Assembly: GCA_013407085.1 (NCBI GenBank)
Contig: JACCGJ010019685.1
Coordinates: 1-64,000, forward strand
DNA: 64,000 nt
DNA from: Atriophallophorus winterbourni
Lineage: Eukaryota > Platyhelminthes > Trematoda > Plagiorchiida > Microphallidae
Reading direction: 5' to 3'
Notes under the pieces: model-generated
The model's input: the letters and a program-made list of their open reading frames with translations, nothing else
What the model was told of the DNA's origin: nothing
Databases searched by the model: none
Made by a program: the position numbers and the translations under genes
Part shown: one piece after another, positions 1-11,680 of the stretch
Position numbering within the stretch: position 1 is the first letter of the stretch
Layout of the letters: every line of letters begins with the position of its first letter

Positions 1-2159
1 AATATTATCCCGATTATTAGAAAATGCCGTAACCAAAGTTTTGGGACAAAACTTTCACAATAATTCCCGGTATATCGTAGTTCTTTCAGAATTGTGCGTC
101 CAAAGTTGACTTCGGTTGATACGAAAAAATGATGCATTTAGCCCACAGATAGCGTTAACATTTAACGAAAAAAAGCGAGGAATACCTGTGGAGAAATTAA
201 TTTTATGCACGACCGATTTGAAGGCCCCGTAAAAGCACTATCACTTCATGAAATCCGATCTTTTGGGTTCTCGATATATTAATAAGAATGACATAATTTT
301 AAAGTTACTGATTTGGTCTTGATCTCGTTTTTTTCATATAGAGCTAGATAAGATAATTTGGAGGTACTTTGGTAAAATTGGTGGCACAATTTGCAACACA
401 ATTTGGAACTCCATTTTACATAATCAATCTATGCATCGACATTTGTTTTGTGATATCAAATATACTTCAAATTTCTAAGTAATAATTGATAATGGATGAC
501 CACAGGTTAAATAAGATTGCGGAAAATCTGTCAGTTATATGCAATAATATGCTGCATATTCTACGAAATAACCAGCGAATATTGAAATGTGAAAGCACAT
601 CTGCTGTACTATGAGTATATCCAGCAAACTCGATATATTTATGCAGTTGCTCTAAATTGAATGCTGCTGTTCCTATTGCTGTTCGAAATAAATTCATTTC
701 CTTAAACGGTTTCTATCGTATGAGCCTAATAGTCGTGTTGTAAAATTATTAGTTATTTTTTAATATCTACCTCGTGATTATGATAATTAACCACACTGTG
801 TAATCTAGAGTGTCGTAATATAAATCTATCCATCTAATATTTCATTCCTCATTTTATTTATTATTGTGATTGAAATGTCCCAGAAAAGTATTTAAAAATC
901 TGTCTTTGAACTAGCAAAGCAGTATTCTGTCTGATTAGATTAATGGTATGAAATCCATTCTAAAATGAGCTGTTAATTCTAAGTTTGAATCCATCTAATA
1001 CATTCCGGTTTTATTACCATACGTAGCTTGTGTTAATTGTTTTCATTGCTACTCATAAGTAGCTACATTTTAATAAATATGCTATAACTTTACGTCTGCA
1101 CCGAACGTAAATGAATTTGTTCTGTTTTTTAGAGGCCAAATAATAGAATTTCGCCCACATTTTTTCCCTTACAGCTGTAATTTTGATCATGACGTAGAAA
1201 AGCTTCCTATTCATATCACATAACTTAATCGGCGTGAACGGATGGCTATTGTAATAGAGTTTTGGCGCCGAAATGATTTCGAAACGGATCATTTCAATGT
1301 GTAAATACAGAACAAACGATGATTATATGGAGTGAGAGTGAAGTTGGTGTGAGAGATAAGAGTGTATACGCGCCATACAAACTTTGTTCCTAATCCATAT
1401 GTGGTGAACACAAAATCTTACATGAAACAATTCTTATAACGCTTCGTTGAATGCACGACTTGGAGGTATCCAACATCATAGTATACGCCGCACGGCTTTC
1501 AATCAATGTTTGACTGTTTAAATCCCACCACAGTTGCACATTTTGTGATAAATATGTTTATTCCTCAAGTTTTTGTAAACTAAGTGTTGAAATACATTCC
1601 GGGAAAAGCCGCGTGAAGATTTGTTAAAGAATAATAACCAAATCGATTGATAAATTATCACTTTCACTGGTTCTCGCTAATGATATCGGTGAAAACCGTT
1701 GGCTCCTTGACTCCAAGGGACCTGGTTAGTGATTGAAAATTATGAGGTTTATTATATGGCACATTTTAATCTCAAACCTCATAAGCCACATTTGTGTAGG
1801 TTTTCATATGGAAAAATAAAAAGCATTTTTTTAAATTCTTAAGGCTTAATTCGTTATTCCATTCCGGATTGAATTTATTTAGGAAATATTTTCTTTGCAT
1901 ATATTTACCTAGTAATCCCAGATTATTTGTTTACACCGTTTGTGAAAATGATAGTTGTTTTCTTTAAGATCATGAAGTGTTAAACCATTTTAGAATACAG
2001 AAATAGAAACTGATCTCATCGCAGTCACTCCAGTCGAACTGATCATTGTATAGTGTTCTTATTTTATTTCGAAGTGAATGTGAATGATACCAAACATATG
2101 ATGCGAAGTGGTCAAACTACTATTTCCACTAAACGACTAAGTTTGAACCTTCTAAACAG
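1..2159. other. Non-coding stretch, presumed upstream intron of pyruvate carboxylase
   Basis: I see no exon, RNA gene or recognisable repeat here. The pyruvate carboxylase reading frame enters at an acceptor (AG at 2158-2159), so at least the right part is intron. I looked for residues that normally precede the first visible exon and did not find them, so the previous exon probably lies outside the window. Confidence 0.5.
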
Positions 2160-5100
2160 ATCACACACGGCCAAGCGGCTCCGACCGAGCGTCCTGGTGC
2201 TACCTTACCGCCATTGGATTTCCAACAATTGGCTGATAGCATGAAAGAAAAATTTGGCCAGCGGTTCCACGAGCGTGATGTGATTTCCGCTGCGCTTTAT
2301 CCGAAAGTAAGTTTTCGAATGAATACGAGAAGTTGGAACTTTGGGGAAATATTTCTGTATATTCAATTTTCATTGAAATCTATTCAATCACATACTTCCG
2401 AAACAGCCTTCAAACTATTAGTGGTTTATTTTCGATTGTAATGTCACATTTCAGTTTGATAACACTTTATTCTAAATTATCTAAACCTGTCTTCAAGGTT
2501 CAGTGACTCGTATTGCATTCACTGTGATCGAAGAATTCTCCCATTTCGGTAAGCCAAAACGGCTTGCTGATTTGAATTTCCATATGTGCAAATCATTCTA
2601 TTGTTGGTACGCAATTTCAGATTTTTCCTTGGGACATTTAAACTAGAGACCCAGGATTATGATATGTTTTGCGGTGAAGCTCTGACTAGAATGGAGAATT
2701 CACGTGAGATCAAGGACAAGGTGCATTAAAATTATAAAATTTGGATGGTAAAAGTGAAGTAATACAGATATGTTTAGTAGCGCAATGAACTACATCACAT
2801 TTATACAAGTTCAGTCTTCTGCAATAGAAGGTAGCATAGAACACAAAACCTCAGTGAAAATCTGTCGTTTAAAAAGTGGCCGAACGATTTCCTGAAATGT
2901 GTTTAACTTTGAATGAACACCATAAAACAATCGAAGGAAATTTAGATTCAACTGTGAAAAACTAAATTCACGTTACTCGCGTTAAAATACAACCTTGCGA
3001 AACACTATTTGAACCGGAACCTTTCTTGATAGCTGGCCTAAAGCTCCCTGATTAAAGTAAAAATGAGTCGCAAAAACACGGATGATGAATTTAGCGTCAC
3101 AAGAAGTTGATCGGGCTCAGTTGACATCACTCCATGCGCGTATTGTTAAGTTCGTTACGAGATATCCAAAGTTTACTCCTTCGCTTTAATTGTGTTTAAT
3201 TCATAAAAATAAATATTTTTTTCATTTAAATTCAGTTACGAAGTGAATGGTCAGCTATTATTTTGGTTAAGTTTAGCGGATATCTGGTAACATACCAATA
3301 CATTCTCCTGATTAGAGCATCATTACCAACGGTATTTCGGGGTGAATGTGGAAACAATTTGCTCGGATCTAGCTTCAATCAAGAGCATGCACAATAACAG
3401 AAGACCGAACACGAATAGATGAATCGAAATTCCGTTTTTTGTAATGAAAAAAAGAAGATTAGGATTTTTGTTTCAATGAACGCGAGTGGTGTTTATGAAT
3501 GAGCCTTAATGAATCTTCAATTCAGTTTTTACTCTCATACTCACGTGTAATTCATACACTCAGGTTTTTGAAGAGTTCCAATTGTTTCGTTCCAAATATG
3601 GTCCTGTTGACAAATTACCGACACGCGCGTTTTTCGTGGGCCCGCATATTGGGGAGGAAGTTGTGGTAAGTTGAGAGACTTATGTTTTCACATCACTCAG
3701 TAGGGACCGTGTAAAGCCCATTATTATTAACAATCTTCAGTTCAATGTTGTTACTCTTAGTGAACATTTGATTTTGCCTTAGTATATTTCTACATTGAAT
3801 GTGTTGTTTACATAATACAGCTTAGATTCTTGCGAATCATTTATATGTTATAGTTGAGCAGCAAGAAGTGCTTCAAAAATGCCGCTATTAATAATCATGC
3901 GCAAAATATCCTCGCTGAGGAGATTAGTTCTGTCAAGTTAACAATTTTACGGACCTTGTAAGTTTAGAATCGTTATAAGCAGTCAATTTTTACTGCCTCA
4001 GCATTTAAACCAGCAAATATTTTTGTAAGCATACATAAAATCGAGAGTTGTAAACTTGGCATAGCCCGTATAAACATTTTACTAGAGACGTCTTTAGGAG
4101 CACAAATTACGATTCTGGAGTTGTTTTGTTGTCGACTTCATTCTGTCGATGTACACCACTTTACGAATAACTAAACAGTCCGATTCGGTAGAAACAATCT
4201 CTTCCTCAGCGCTCACAACAATAGCCAACAATCGGTTAAACGATGTCGGTTGCATGCTGACGTCATGATCTACGGTCAGCAGGCGAAAGCAGTATCAACT
4301 TTCCTTAGCTGCAGATGGCGCTTTACGAATTGCTTCCGAATTGAGTCGTCAGGCCACGTTCTTCCCAACCAGTATGGTGAATACCAAGACGGATAGGAAG
4401 CTGGAGTACAATCTTAGAAAGACTGTGACAGCAACACTTATGGCTCATTATTCAACGACTTTGTAAGTTATGATGAGCGTCTTAAGTTGTTGCTTATTAA
4501 CATTGTCATTAAGTAATCGAATCTAAGCAGTAAAAATTTACTGGAGCATAATGATTTTGCTGTCCGAAATTCGTCGTTAGCCGAGCCATATATGAAGATC
4601 TCGATCGACGGTTTAAATTATAAAAAATTACTGTTAGCTAACATCTTGAGGAAAATTACGCTTGAGATCAGAGACGTCTCATTGCTAGAAATCACTAGGA
4701 TGAACAAGCGTGATGTTGGAGCAGCGTCTTGTTTGGAAATTCTAAGCTCATCTTATCTATGCCTGGATTTGACCATTGACTATTAGAGATACAAAGACGT
4801 CGATATAATAGCAGACAATGCCCTCGCCTGTTGGTCGTATATCATGTCGTCAGCGTGCAACTGACACCTACCGTCAGAGTACTGCCTATCGCCGTGGGAG
4901 ATAACGTTCCTCCCGAACCGGACTGTTAAGCCATTCAAAATGCTCTGGAGTAAGAAACTATCATGCGCCTATGGTGTAAATCCATAATCGACATATCGAA
5001 GGATGCCAGTCTCTGTGTCTGAATCTTTCCCTTGGTGTAGATGAAGATAAAATCGTGTCAGGTCTAGCGACGTGTCGATTTACAGCGGGGAATATGTAAA

Positions 5101-8100
5101 GTATATTGGAGATCGCAGGCAACTGAATAGCACTTTAATCCTGGAACGTGAAAACGTTGCATTTGAGCATAAGTAATATCCAGCAAGATCTTTTGACTTT
5201 TACGATGAGCACTTAATGTAATTGTTACGTCGAAGTTTCATGATTGGGAGACAAAGTAATTACTATGTGATTATCTCCAATGAACTATTCGAACTGCTTG
5301 GAGCGTTTTATTGAACGTATAGTGTGAATCTGTAACATTTATTTATTTAATCGCTGTTTGTATCATAAGCGATTACTAATTCAATCTTTGAAATCGAATG
5401 GGATTAGAGTTGGTACGGTTTCATGCCCTTATATGGTTGAGCAATCATCGTGAACAAAATAAAATACTTAACAGAAAGTTGGATTATGTGTCAAGATTTG
5501 TGTTAATATAGCAAACGTAGAATAAACAGCGACTACTCTAATAAATCGTGATTTAACATTCCGATCTCTGAGATTCGGGAAAAGAGACGAGATAGATCTG
5601 CAGTGAAAAGAATGCCAGGTGAAAAACGGTTTGAAAGCATAAGATTTTTCGCAGAATAATCGGTTCACTAGGCTATTACACGATTTCTAGGTGGTAAAAA
5701 GTTTGAGAGAAAACGACCACAGAAGTCGAAAATGAACGCAGAGACAAAAACAAAGTTTAAATAGTTATAATATTTGATCAAACGCCGTATTTTATTCACT
5801 AAATTAGAGCTCCGCTCTTGAGTGTTAATTCCGAATCTAGATAGAATCTGCTCAAAGTGTATGTTAAAATCCTGTAGCAATAGTGTTTTCAAGATTTATG
5901 GTGTAAAAATCAAATAGCTATACAATACCATTTTGTTCCACTAACACTGCGCATTAATGTATACACAATTAATATTGTTTTGATATGTATAGATGGTGTC
6001 TATTGGTCCGACCTCCTGAGAGCCGGACCTTTGTGCTTATTTGAACCGTCTTCTGAGTTTGAGTTTTCGGTATATTTGCACGGCAATGTATCAGCTTGTG
6101 TTTCTGAGGCTGCTTTTAATGTGCTTATTCTGACGCCACTGAGAATATTTTTTCCTTGTAGTCGCCAAGTATGTCTGACGAAGTCTGTCATAGCACTTGT
6201 TAGGAAAGTGAGTTTCAAGGTATTTGGTCCCTCTCCATTGTATTGGATGACCGGGGTATCCTGAAGGTACTCGCAACGACACACTCCCGCGCTACTATCG
6301 TTTCTGCTACGTAAGGCCACTGTTTGTAGTCGTGTTGTTGTTTAACAGCCACTATCGTATTGGGAGCCTCTGGAACGCCTAAAAGGATTAGATTTCACTC
6401 GTTCCTCTTCTTACGAACATCGATACATCCTTTTCTTTCCAACCAAGGTATACCGGCGTAGATTTGACTATTGTACTCGGGAAACTCACGTACCAAGTAA
6501 GAATTTAAAAGAACAGTTTCCATATCCTTCTCACTGTTTAGTGTTATTTTCAGTAGACGTGGTTCACCGAAATGTGGGGTGCATGGGTGGAGAACCAAAC
6601 GTGTAACTGTTGTAGCTTTGATGATTTCCGAACACATCATCATACTGAGTTTGGACCATTGTTCTAGGTCGTTTGTTGGCAAAATGTGTCTTGCTGGATT
6701 CCTGAAAGTTGGTACAGATTTTTTGCAAACAATTGCGCTGTGACCTTCGTATTTGAATCTAATGGCTTCAACTGAATCTTCAGATGAGCGGATGGCTTGG
6801 TCTTCGTTACCTTTTTAATATCAGAGTAGTTTAGGTCAGACATGCTATCGACAGTCCGGTTTATAAAGGTAGAGTCTTGATGAGGAGATATCTCTGATAG
6901 ACACTCCGGCAGATTTATAACAGTTGAGCGTTCGCGTGGAATGATCTGCGGAGATGTATATTTTTTCCGGTTGGCATTACAGACATTGAAAGACGATCTG
7001 GGTATATTTAGGTTTGCACGAGGCATACACGAGAGCCATCTCGACTACCAAAGTTAACGCATGCATACATACAACACCGTGATACAAATAATGTAGAAAT
7101 GTGAAGTGCGTTATCGACGAGTGTTGATCACGAGCTTTTTGGGTAATGTGCAGAAGGCCACCTTCCGTCACAATACATGAGTATGGAGTGCCGAAACGAA
7201 CAATGACACCCGTAATCATTCAGGTTTCGAAAGAATAGCATGAAAACGGTTTAAGCGTGCGTTTGATATTTTTTGATGTGCTAGCAAACGCGTTTGCGCA
7301 ATGTGCGTGTTGTTGGATTCGCGGGTGAACGTAATTAAAGTTGAAAAGGTTGACCTCAATAATGTTTTTGGACGCAATCAACAAGTGGGTGTGAAACTCG
7401 GAGAGTGATTCGGTTAGGTGTGCATCGATTGTCTTCGGAGCCTGTGCTAACAACGTAATTGACGTCGGGACAAGGAACGCGGTTTGGTCACAATTGATCG
7501 AACGCAATTTTAACCCCGCATCCCAAACCTACAATAACCTAACGCATCTGATGAATTTTGGATACTAAGGAATTGTCATTCAATTTTCCCTTCCCAAGGT
7601 CGACCTTGAAACTGGCAAGCAGATCGTGATCAAAGTACTCTCCGTTTCGAATTACACATTCAACGGTAAACGCGAAGTTTTCTTCGAAATGACCGGTCAG
7701 TTACGGTCGATACTGGTAACCGACAATGTTGTTTCAGAGGTAAGTCTCACTAAAAACCAATACTCTCTCACGCTAATACCATAACATTTGTAAAGTAAAA
7801 AAATGTTACAAAAGACTGCACGATTTTTTAACTTTTCAATTTATTATGAAATTATCTTTGATTTTAATGTTGAACAAGATTTAAAAATTGCGTTAGTTGA
7901 CCAGTGATTTGTTAATCACACCACCTAAACTTACAATCTGATACGTATTAATCCCAATAGTAAGAGTAATTACCCGGACCCGTAGCCCGTTGAGTCAGTA
8001 ACAACACTGAGTGAATTGTATTCTGAAACTCACAATTATTTACGCGCATGAAGCGCGGCCAGACTATGGATTGTTTATTTCAATCAGCGGTCAACAGGCT

Positions 8101-8884
8101 TAAAACACTCAAGCGTTAGTAGCACAATGTGACGCAATCCACCGCTCTAAAAGTTCCTTCGTGTCTGTTTGAATATCGTTGTTAACCATGCGAAAATTAT
8201 CTACCAGTGGTTTCCAAGTCAAACTTAGATTACGTTTGAGGTGTTTTATTTCTCAGAAAATAGAATCCAAACATCTACCTTCGACGGAAAACGAACCAGC
8301 GGACCCAGATGCAAATAGGATGATTGTCGAAATTCCGTAATGTTAAATGATGGATAAGTAGAGCTAAATTAGAGACCGAAGCTGCGCACGGTAATTCGCT
8401 CAGAAAAGAAATATAGCTAAAATTTCCCCTCCCTTGAGTTAGCAGAGTATTCGTCCGACAGCTCTTCCACAAAAGGGTTACACAAAACGCCTGTCCGAAA
8501 ATTAATCAGAAGAGTATTTAGGTCAAATATACTTAGTGAAGCATGACGACGAAGCCACAAAGACGATTGAGTCAAGTCATAGTGGTTTACGCCATTTCAC
8601 TACATCCAATTTCATTACTTAATCAGGAAATGAAAAGTAATCCGAAGGCCATACCGGGCGTCAAAGGATCCATCGGCGCCCCAATGCCAGGAGACGTTGT
8701 GACGGTTGACGTGAAGGAAGGTGATATGGTCACGCGCGGACAACGTTTGGGTACTTTATCAGCAATGAAGATGGAGATGGCTATCACCGCGCCTATCTCA
8801 GGTAAAGTCACGCAAGTTATCGTGCAGACGGGTTCAAAAGTGGCCGGGGAAGATTTGTTGTTCACTATAGAGGAAGCTAAATAA
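2160..8884 (+). CDS. PC: Pyruvate carboxylase, C-terminal exons (biotin-dependent anaplerotic enzyme)
   Basis: Four exons, all phase 0 with AG/GT borders: 2160-2306, 3564-3665, 7599-7739 and 8627-8884 (stop TAA 8882-8884). They encode the last 215 residues. The enzyme carboxylates pyruvate to oxaloacetate in mitochondria. The first exon carries RPGATLPPLDF and ISAALYPK, the second SKYGPVDKLPTR and GPHIGEE, the third VFFEMTGQLRSILV, and the fourth the biotinyl/lipoyl domain with AMKME. These match, in order, the linker, the allosteric/tetramerisation segment and the biotin carboxyl carrier domain of animal pyruvate carboxylases. The biotin-carboxylase and carboxyltransferase domains must lie upstream of the window. 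The 3.9-kb third intron holds RTE and CR1 fragments. No frameshift or stop interrupts the joined exons, so the gene looks functional. The identity is secure; the exact start of the first visible exon is the least certain border. Confidence 0.96.
2307..3563 (+). other. Pyruvate carboxylase intron, no recognisable insert
   Basis: Donor GTAAGT at 2307 and acceptor CAG ending at 3563. AT-rich sequence in which I recognise no gene or repeat family. Confidence 0.6.
4120..4390 (-). mobile_element. RTE-type retrotransposon, decayed C-terminal fragment
   Basis: Lies in the third pyruvate carboxylase intron. It aligns by eye along its length with the better preserved RTE C-terminus at 14480-14720 (shared stretches around the zinc-finger-like tail and the His/Lys/Arg-rich segment before it), but carries indels and stops. 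It is a relic with no coding capacity. Confidence 0.7.
4840..4955 (+). mobile_element. RTE retrotransposon scrap, opposite orientation
   Basis: A short plus-strand piece matching the coding strand of the CxxC...HxxxxC tail of the RTE copy at 14480-14600 (around GTTCCTCCCGAACCGGACTG at 4914-4933). It is in inverse orientation to the relic at 4120-4390 in the same intron. Confidence 0.6.
6000..7030 (-). mobile_element. CR1-type ORF1 fragment in pyruvate carboxylase intron
   Basis: Three minus-strand frames (6664-7026, 6395-6682, 6000-6320) are broken pieces of a non-LTR ORF1 protein. The middle piece has GEPRLLKITLNSEKDMETVL, the counterpart of GEPRLLRITLTSLEDVESVL in the element at 38137-38901. 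The last piece has GPNTLKLTFLTSA, matching GPRILKVTF downstream in that element. These look like two RRM-like repeats of a CR1 ORF1. Endonuclease and reverse transcriptase parts are absent. Confidence 0.75.
7031..7598. other. Pyruvate carboxylase intron remainder
   Basis: Minus-strand frames are open here (6977-7219, 7220-7507), but I see no motif that supports coding. The acceptor AG of the next pyruvate carboxylase exon is at 7597-7598. Confidence 0.4.
7740..8626 (+). other. Last pyruvate carboxylase intron
   Basis: Donor GTAAGT at 7740, acceptor CAG at 8624-8626. No gene or recognised repeat inside. Confidence 0.6.
8627..8884 (+). CDS. PC: Pyruvate carboxylase terminal exon: biotinyl carrier domain
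   Basis: This last exon encodes 85 residues. The acceptor AG is at 8625-8626. The AMKME motif has the biotinylated lysine codon AAG at 8768-8770, preceded by GAPMPG at the start of the domain and ending about 35 residues from the C terminus, as in the family. The reading frame stays open further upstream to about 8543, but the exon border is placed at 8627 because the splice phase matches the preceding exon and the homology starts there. Confidence 0.95.
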   Translation, partial: EMKSNPKAIPGVKGSIGAPMPGDVVTVDVKEGDMVTRGQRLGTLSAMKMEMAITAPISGKVTQVIVQTGSKVAGEDLLFTIEEAK

Positions 8885-9865
8885 CCTTGCGCGGTACTGT
8901 ATACGCCGCTACGCCCTTTCTAATTAGTACATCTGATTAACGTGATTACGTGTTCTCTTCTTATTTTTCAAATCTCTTTAAAAAGAATGTCCAATTTAAC
9001 TTACTTTTATATTTTGTTATAGATTTTGATTTTTAGTACTTCCTAATTCTTACAAAAATTGAGTATTTTAATTTATCTTCCTTGACTTTTGTTTCGGTAG
9101 ATGTCGATTGGAATTATTTAAAATTCGGACATGTTTTAAATGAGTTGCGTGCATATATTCTCTGAATAATTAATTCATGTAGCAAGCTGTCTGTAAAAAT
9201 GGGTATTGAATCAGTTGCATTTAAGCCCCGCGAGAAAGGTTGTGATTGATTAAACTCCCATCACTAAAACTTAACGGCCGGTATCATGGAAGCATTATAC
9301 TGTCGCGATGTTCGGAACATTTTGCAGGGTAAACAAAATCAAAGTTCGAGGCTATTTTTCTTAAGCCAGACACAATCGAGCATGCATTTCATGCGACAAT
9401 CTTGCTCAAGAGTTACGTGATCATGGTTGGCCAGTTTCGCTTCGATTAATTAAACTACTTAGCTCCATCTTCACGTTACCCATTATAAAATACTTCAACT
9501 AATATCATTATAGGCGACTAAGCAATAAGATACAGTTATAAAAGTTTTCCGTTCTATTAGAAATGGACATCTTTGTAATATTAAATAGTGCCTGAAATCT
9601 TCTCTATGAGATTGCACGGGTATCGATTCTGCACACAGATATATTCCACATATCTTGACTACATTGCCCCCGCGTTCGGAGTGATCACCTTTCGTTAGGC
9701 TTCGAATATGTATGCAGCGCTAGACGAGTGAGTCCGTAAAATTATTCAGAAGGATCGACTACGCGAGATAGCGTGAAGCGCTCGGGTTAGTAAATTGGTG
9801 AGTGCTTGATTATCACAACAACGAAACACATTGCACCGCACTCACAGAAAGACTTCAGGCATACA
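8885..9865. other. Pyruvate carboxylase 3' flank
   Basis: Follows the stop codon and should contain the 3' UTR. It is AT-rich. I do not see a decisive AATAAA close to the stop; ATTAAA-type variants occur further on. No other feature recognised. Confidence 0.4.
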
Positions 9866-10135
9866 TATATCAGAATTCGCGATTTGTTGATGAACAACGT
9901 ACAAGCGACTTTAGTTTTAAACTTCGTAGTCGCACGAAAAAATGGATCGAGCGAAGGAACTCTGCTTTGGTTCAACACAAATATATCGGTACTGATGCTT
10001 CCTGGCAACAATTTTGCAGAATTTTAAACAAAGTGAACGCCCTAATCAAGGAAGACAAGCAAAATTAACATCGCTTTTTATCTTTGAGAATGGAAGGAAA
10101 TCCTAAATTGTTACATCGGATTGTCAATGCTCGGT
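9866..10135 (+). mobile_element. CR1-type fragment: linker between endonuclease and RT
   Basis: The plus frame at 9866-10068 contains LRSRTKKWIERRNSALVQHK, the counterpart of IRSRTRKWMCRRNAAWTEFK in the element at 35796-38270, and continues after a stop with NPKLLHRIVN, matching NKLLYKFIN. Only this linker between endonuclease and reverse transcriptase survives. Confidence 0.7.
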
Positions 10136-10378
10136 ATGTACAAGGAACAGTCTTGCCAAGCTGAAGCAGCTGATACGGGATTGGGAAATTTGTAGTGTTG
10201 CTGAGTGACTGCGTGTATGTTGTGACTCACGGTATTCGAATAAACGTTTTAATGGATGATGTGGGGTATTTTGTATGTAAGTATCACACCAGTTACCGAT
10301 TGACAGCAAATCCAAAAAGCGGAGATAATGGAGAATGGAATCCGATATTAAGCATGCAATTAGTCAAGGTTAGTCTAA

Positions 10379-10604
10379 CGGATGTGCAATCGTGCAGCAT
10401 TTATGTGCTGTGCAGCTAACATCGTGCTAAATTGATTGACTAACGGTAGAGAGCTGCATGCCGAAACACGCGGTAGCTTCACTACCATTTCTATTCCCCC
10501 CTCATATTTGTCTACGCCTGAGCAACCTGACAGTATCTTGGCCAACGTGCAGTCTCTGACTGTGCGGCACTTTGCCTGGATCAGGCTTGTGCTTTCATAC
10601 ATAC
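10379..10604 (+). repeat. SINE-like repeat, family R1, copy 1
   Basis: Nearly full-length member of the ~240-bp family: begins CGGATGTGCAATCGTGCAGC, contains CCTGACAGTATCTT and TTTGCCTGGATCAGGCTTGT, and ends with CATACATAC. Open frames across it are not conserved between copies. No convincing target-site duplication at this copy. Confidence 0.85.
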
Positions 10605-11389
10605 GCCCAAAGGGAATTGGATGTCACGAAGTCATCTAACAAATCAGAGCGAAGTTACAACCGATAGATAATATGATGAAGGCGACCAACTTCAAGGACA
10701 TCCCAACATTGTCCTTTTGAAATTTGCTAGCGGGATGAGGATATGCATGCAAATTTAATGTGTTTGAAAGAGCCCAGCATGAATGGACAAATTTTGAGTC
10801 TGTTGAGACAACAGCAGAGACCAGCTTACCACGATCAAATTTAGTGCACATAGGCATACGGATTTCATCGAAATAGAATCAGACACCTGGGGGATTCCAT
10901 TGCCGTCTCGTAAAACCTCATGACATTAAACAAGATTAGTATACGCCACGTGTAGATAAACGTGTGTAGTCCAATTGATGGTTTTTTGTCATGACAGTTA
11001 TCAATGACCAGCTCGGAGGCTCAGTCTGCCTGTCTTGCACAGTAAAACCGTGATAAATTGATTTCCACTGCAGTTGGCATGCTTTGCCGTTTCACTTTTA
11101 ATATCCATGACTTCATTCATTGCTTTGGTCTCTGCAACATGATTTCACTTAGGCAAACTGCGCCACAGATTACTTGATCTTATGCATGCGTTTCTCGTAC
11201 AACGAGTATAAGCCAGTCTTTTTTAAATATTGGTGATCTCAATTGTGCTGGAAGTTAGAATAGTGGAAAATCATGTCCCAAATATTGTTGGTATGAAAAT
11301 GGCCAGCAAATGCAACACGAAATGATCAGTGTAACACCAAACTTCAATGGAAATAGAAAACAATCTAAGGGATGGATCCGGAATTTCCA
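10605..11389. other. Intergenic stretch without recognised features
   Basis: No conserved coding signal or family repeat recognised on either strand. Confidence 0.4.
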
Positions 11390-11680
11390 ACAGTAAGATT
11401 AAGTTCAGTGAGCCTTGAAGCAGTGGAAAAGCGGTAAACAAAGTTAAACTTGTATGCCGCTGTTGAAGAGGGTTCGTACAACGAACCCCATTGTTCAAAC
11501 ACAGAATCACAAAGTGATTCTTGGTTAAGCACTCAAGGCGCTTGTGGATAACCAAAGTAATGTGTTGCTCACATCCCCCGAAATTACACTCCACTACCGG
11601 TTTCTGGCTGTTTGTTGTCTTAAGGTGAAGACAGTTAGATTAGATTCAGTGAGTCTTGAAACAGTGGATAAATGGTAAAA
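11390..11680 (-). mobile_element. Retrozyme-like repeat R2, inverted copy
   Basis: Minus-strand copy of the element at 11681-11956, holding the end of one monomer, a mutated hammerhead core (11589-11630) and most of the next monomer. Both family hairpins are present and perfect here: GAATCAC/GTGATTC with loop TTT, and GGGTTCGT/ACGAACCC. It abuts the plus-strand copy at about 11680, so the pair forms a large inverted repeat. Confidence 0.75.
11589..11630 (-). ncRNA. Degenerate hammerhead ribozyme core
   Basis: Read on the minus strand: stem I strand CTTCAC, then CTTAAGA in place of the essential CTGATGA, then a degraded stem II, GAAA, ACC/GGT, cleavage-site A, and GTGGAG. Two changes in the conserved core predict no activity. 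Its position in the repeat equals that of the intact cores at 11882 and 30291. Confidence 0.75.

Noticed and set aside
5980..6264. 94-codon plus-strand frame
   Set aside because: Antisense shadow of the CR1 ORF1 fragment on the minus strand.
10379..10604. tRNA-derived SINE with A and B boxes
   Set aside because: Only loose A-box-like matches (TGGC..A) and no acceptable B box at the right spacing, so the head class is left open.
10375..10639. Frames across SINE-like copies (also near 18569-18880, 24574 and 29930)
   Set aside because: Not conserved between copies; the repeat is non-coding.
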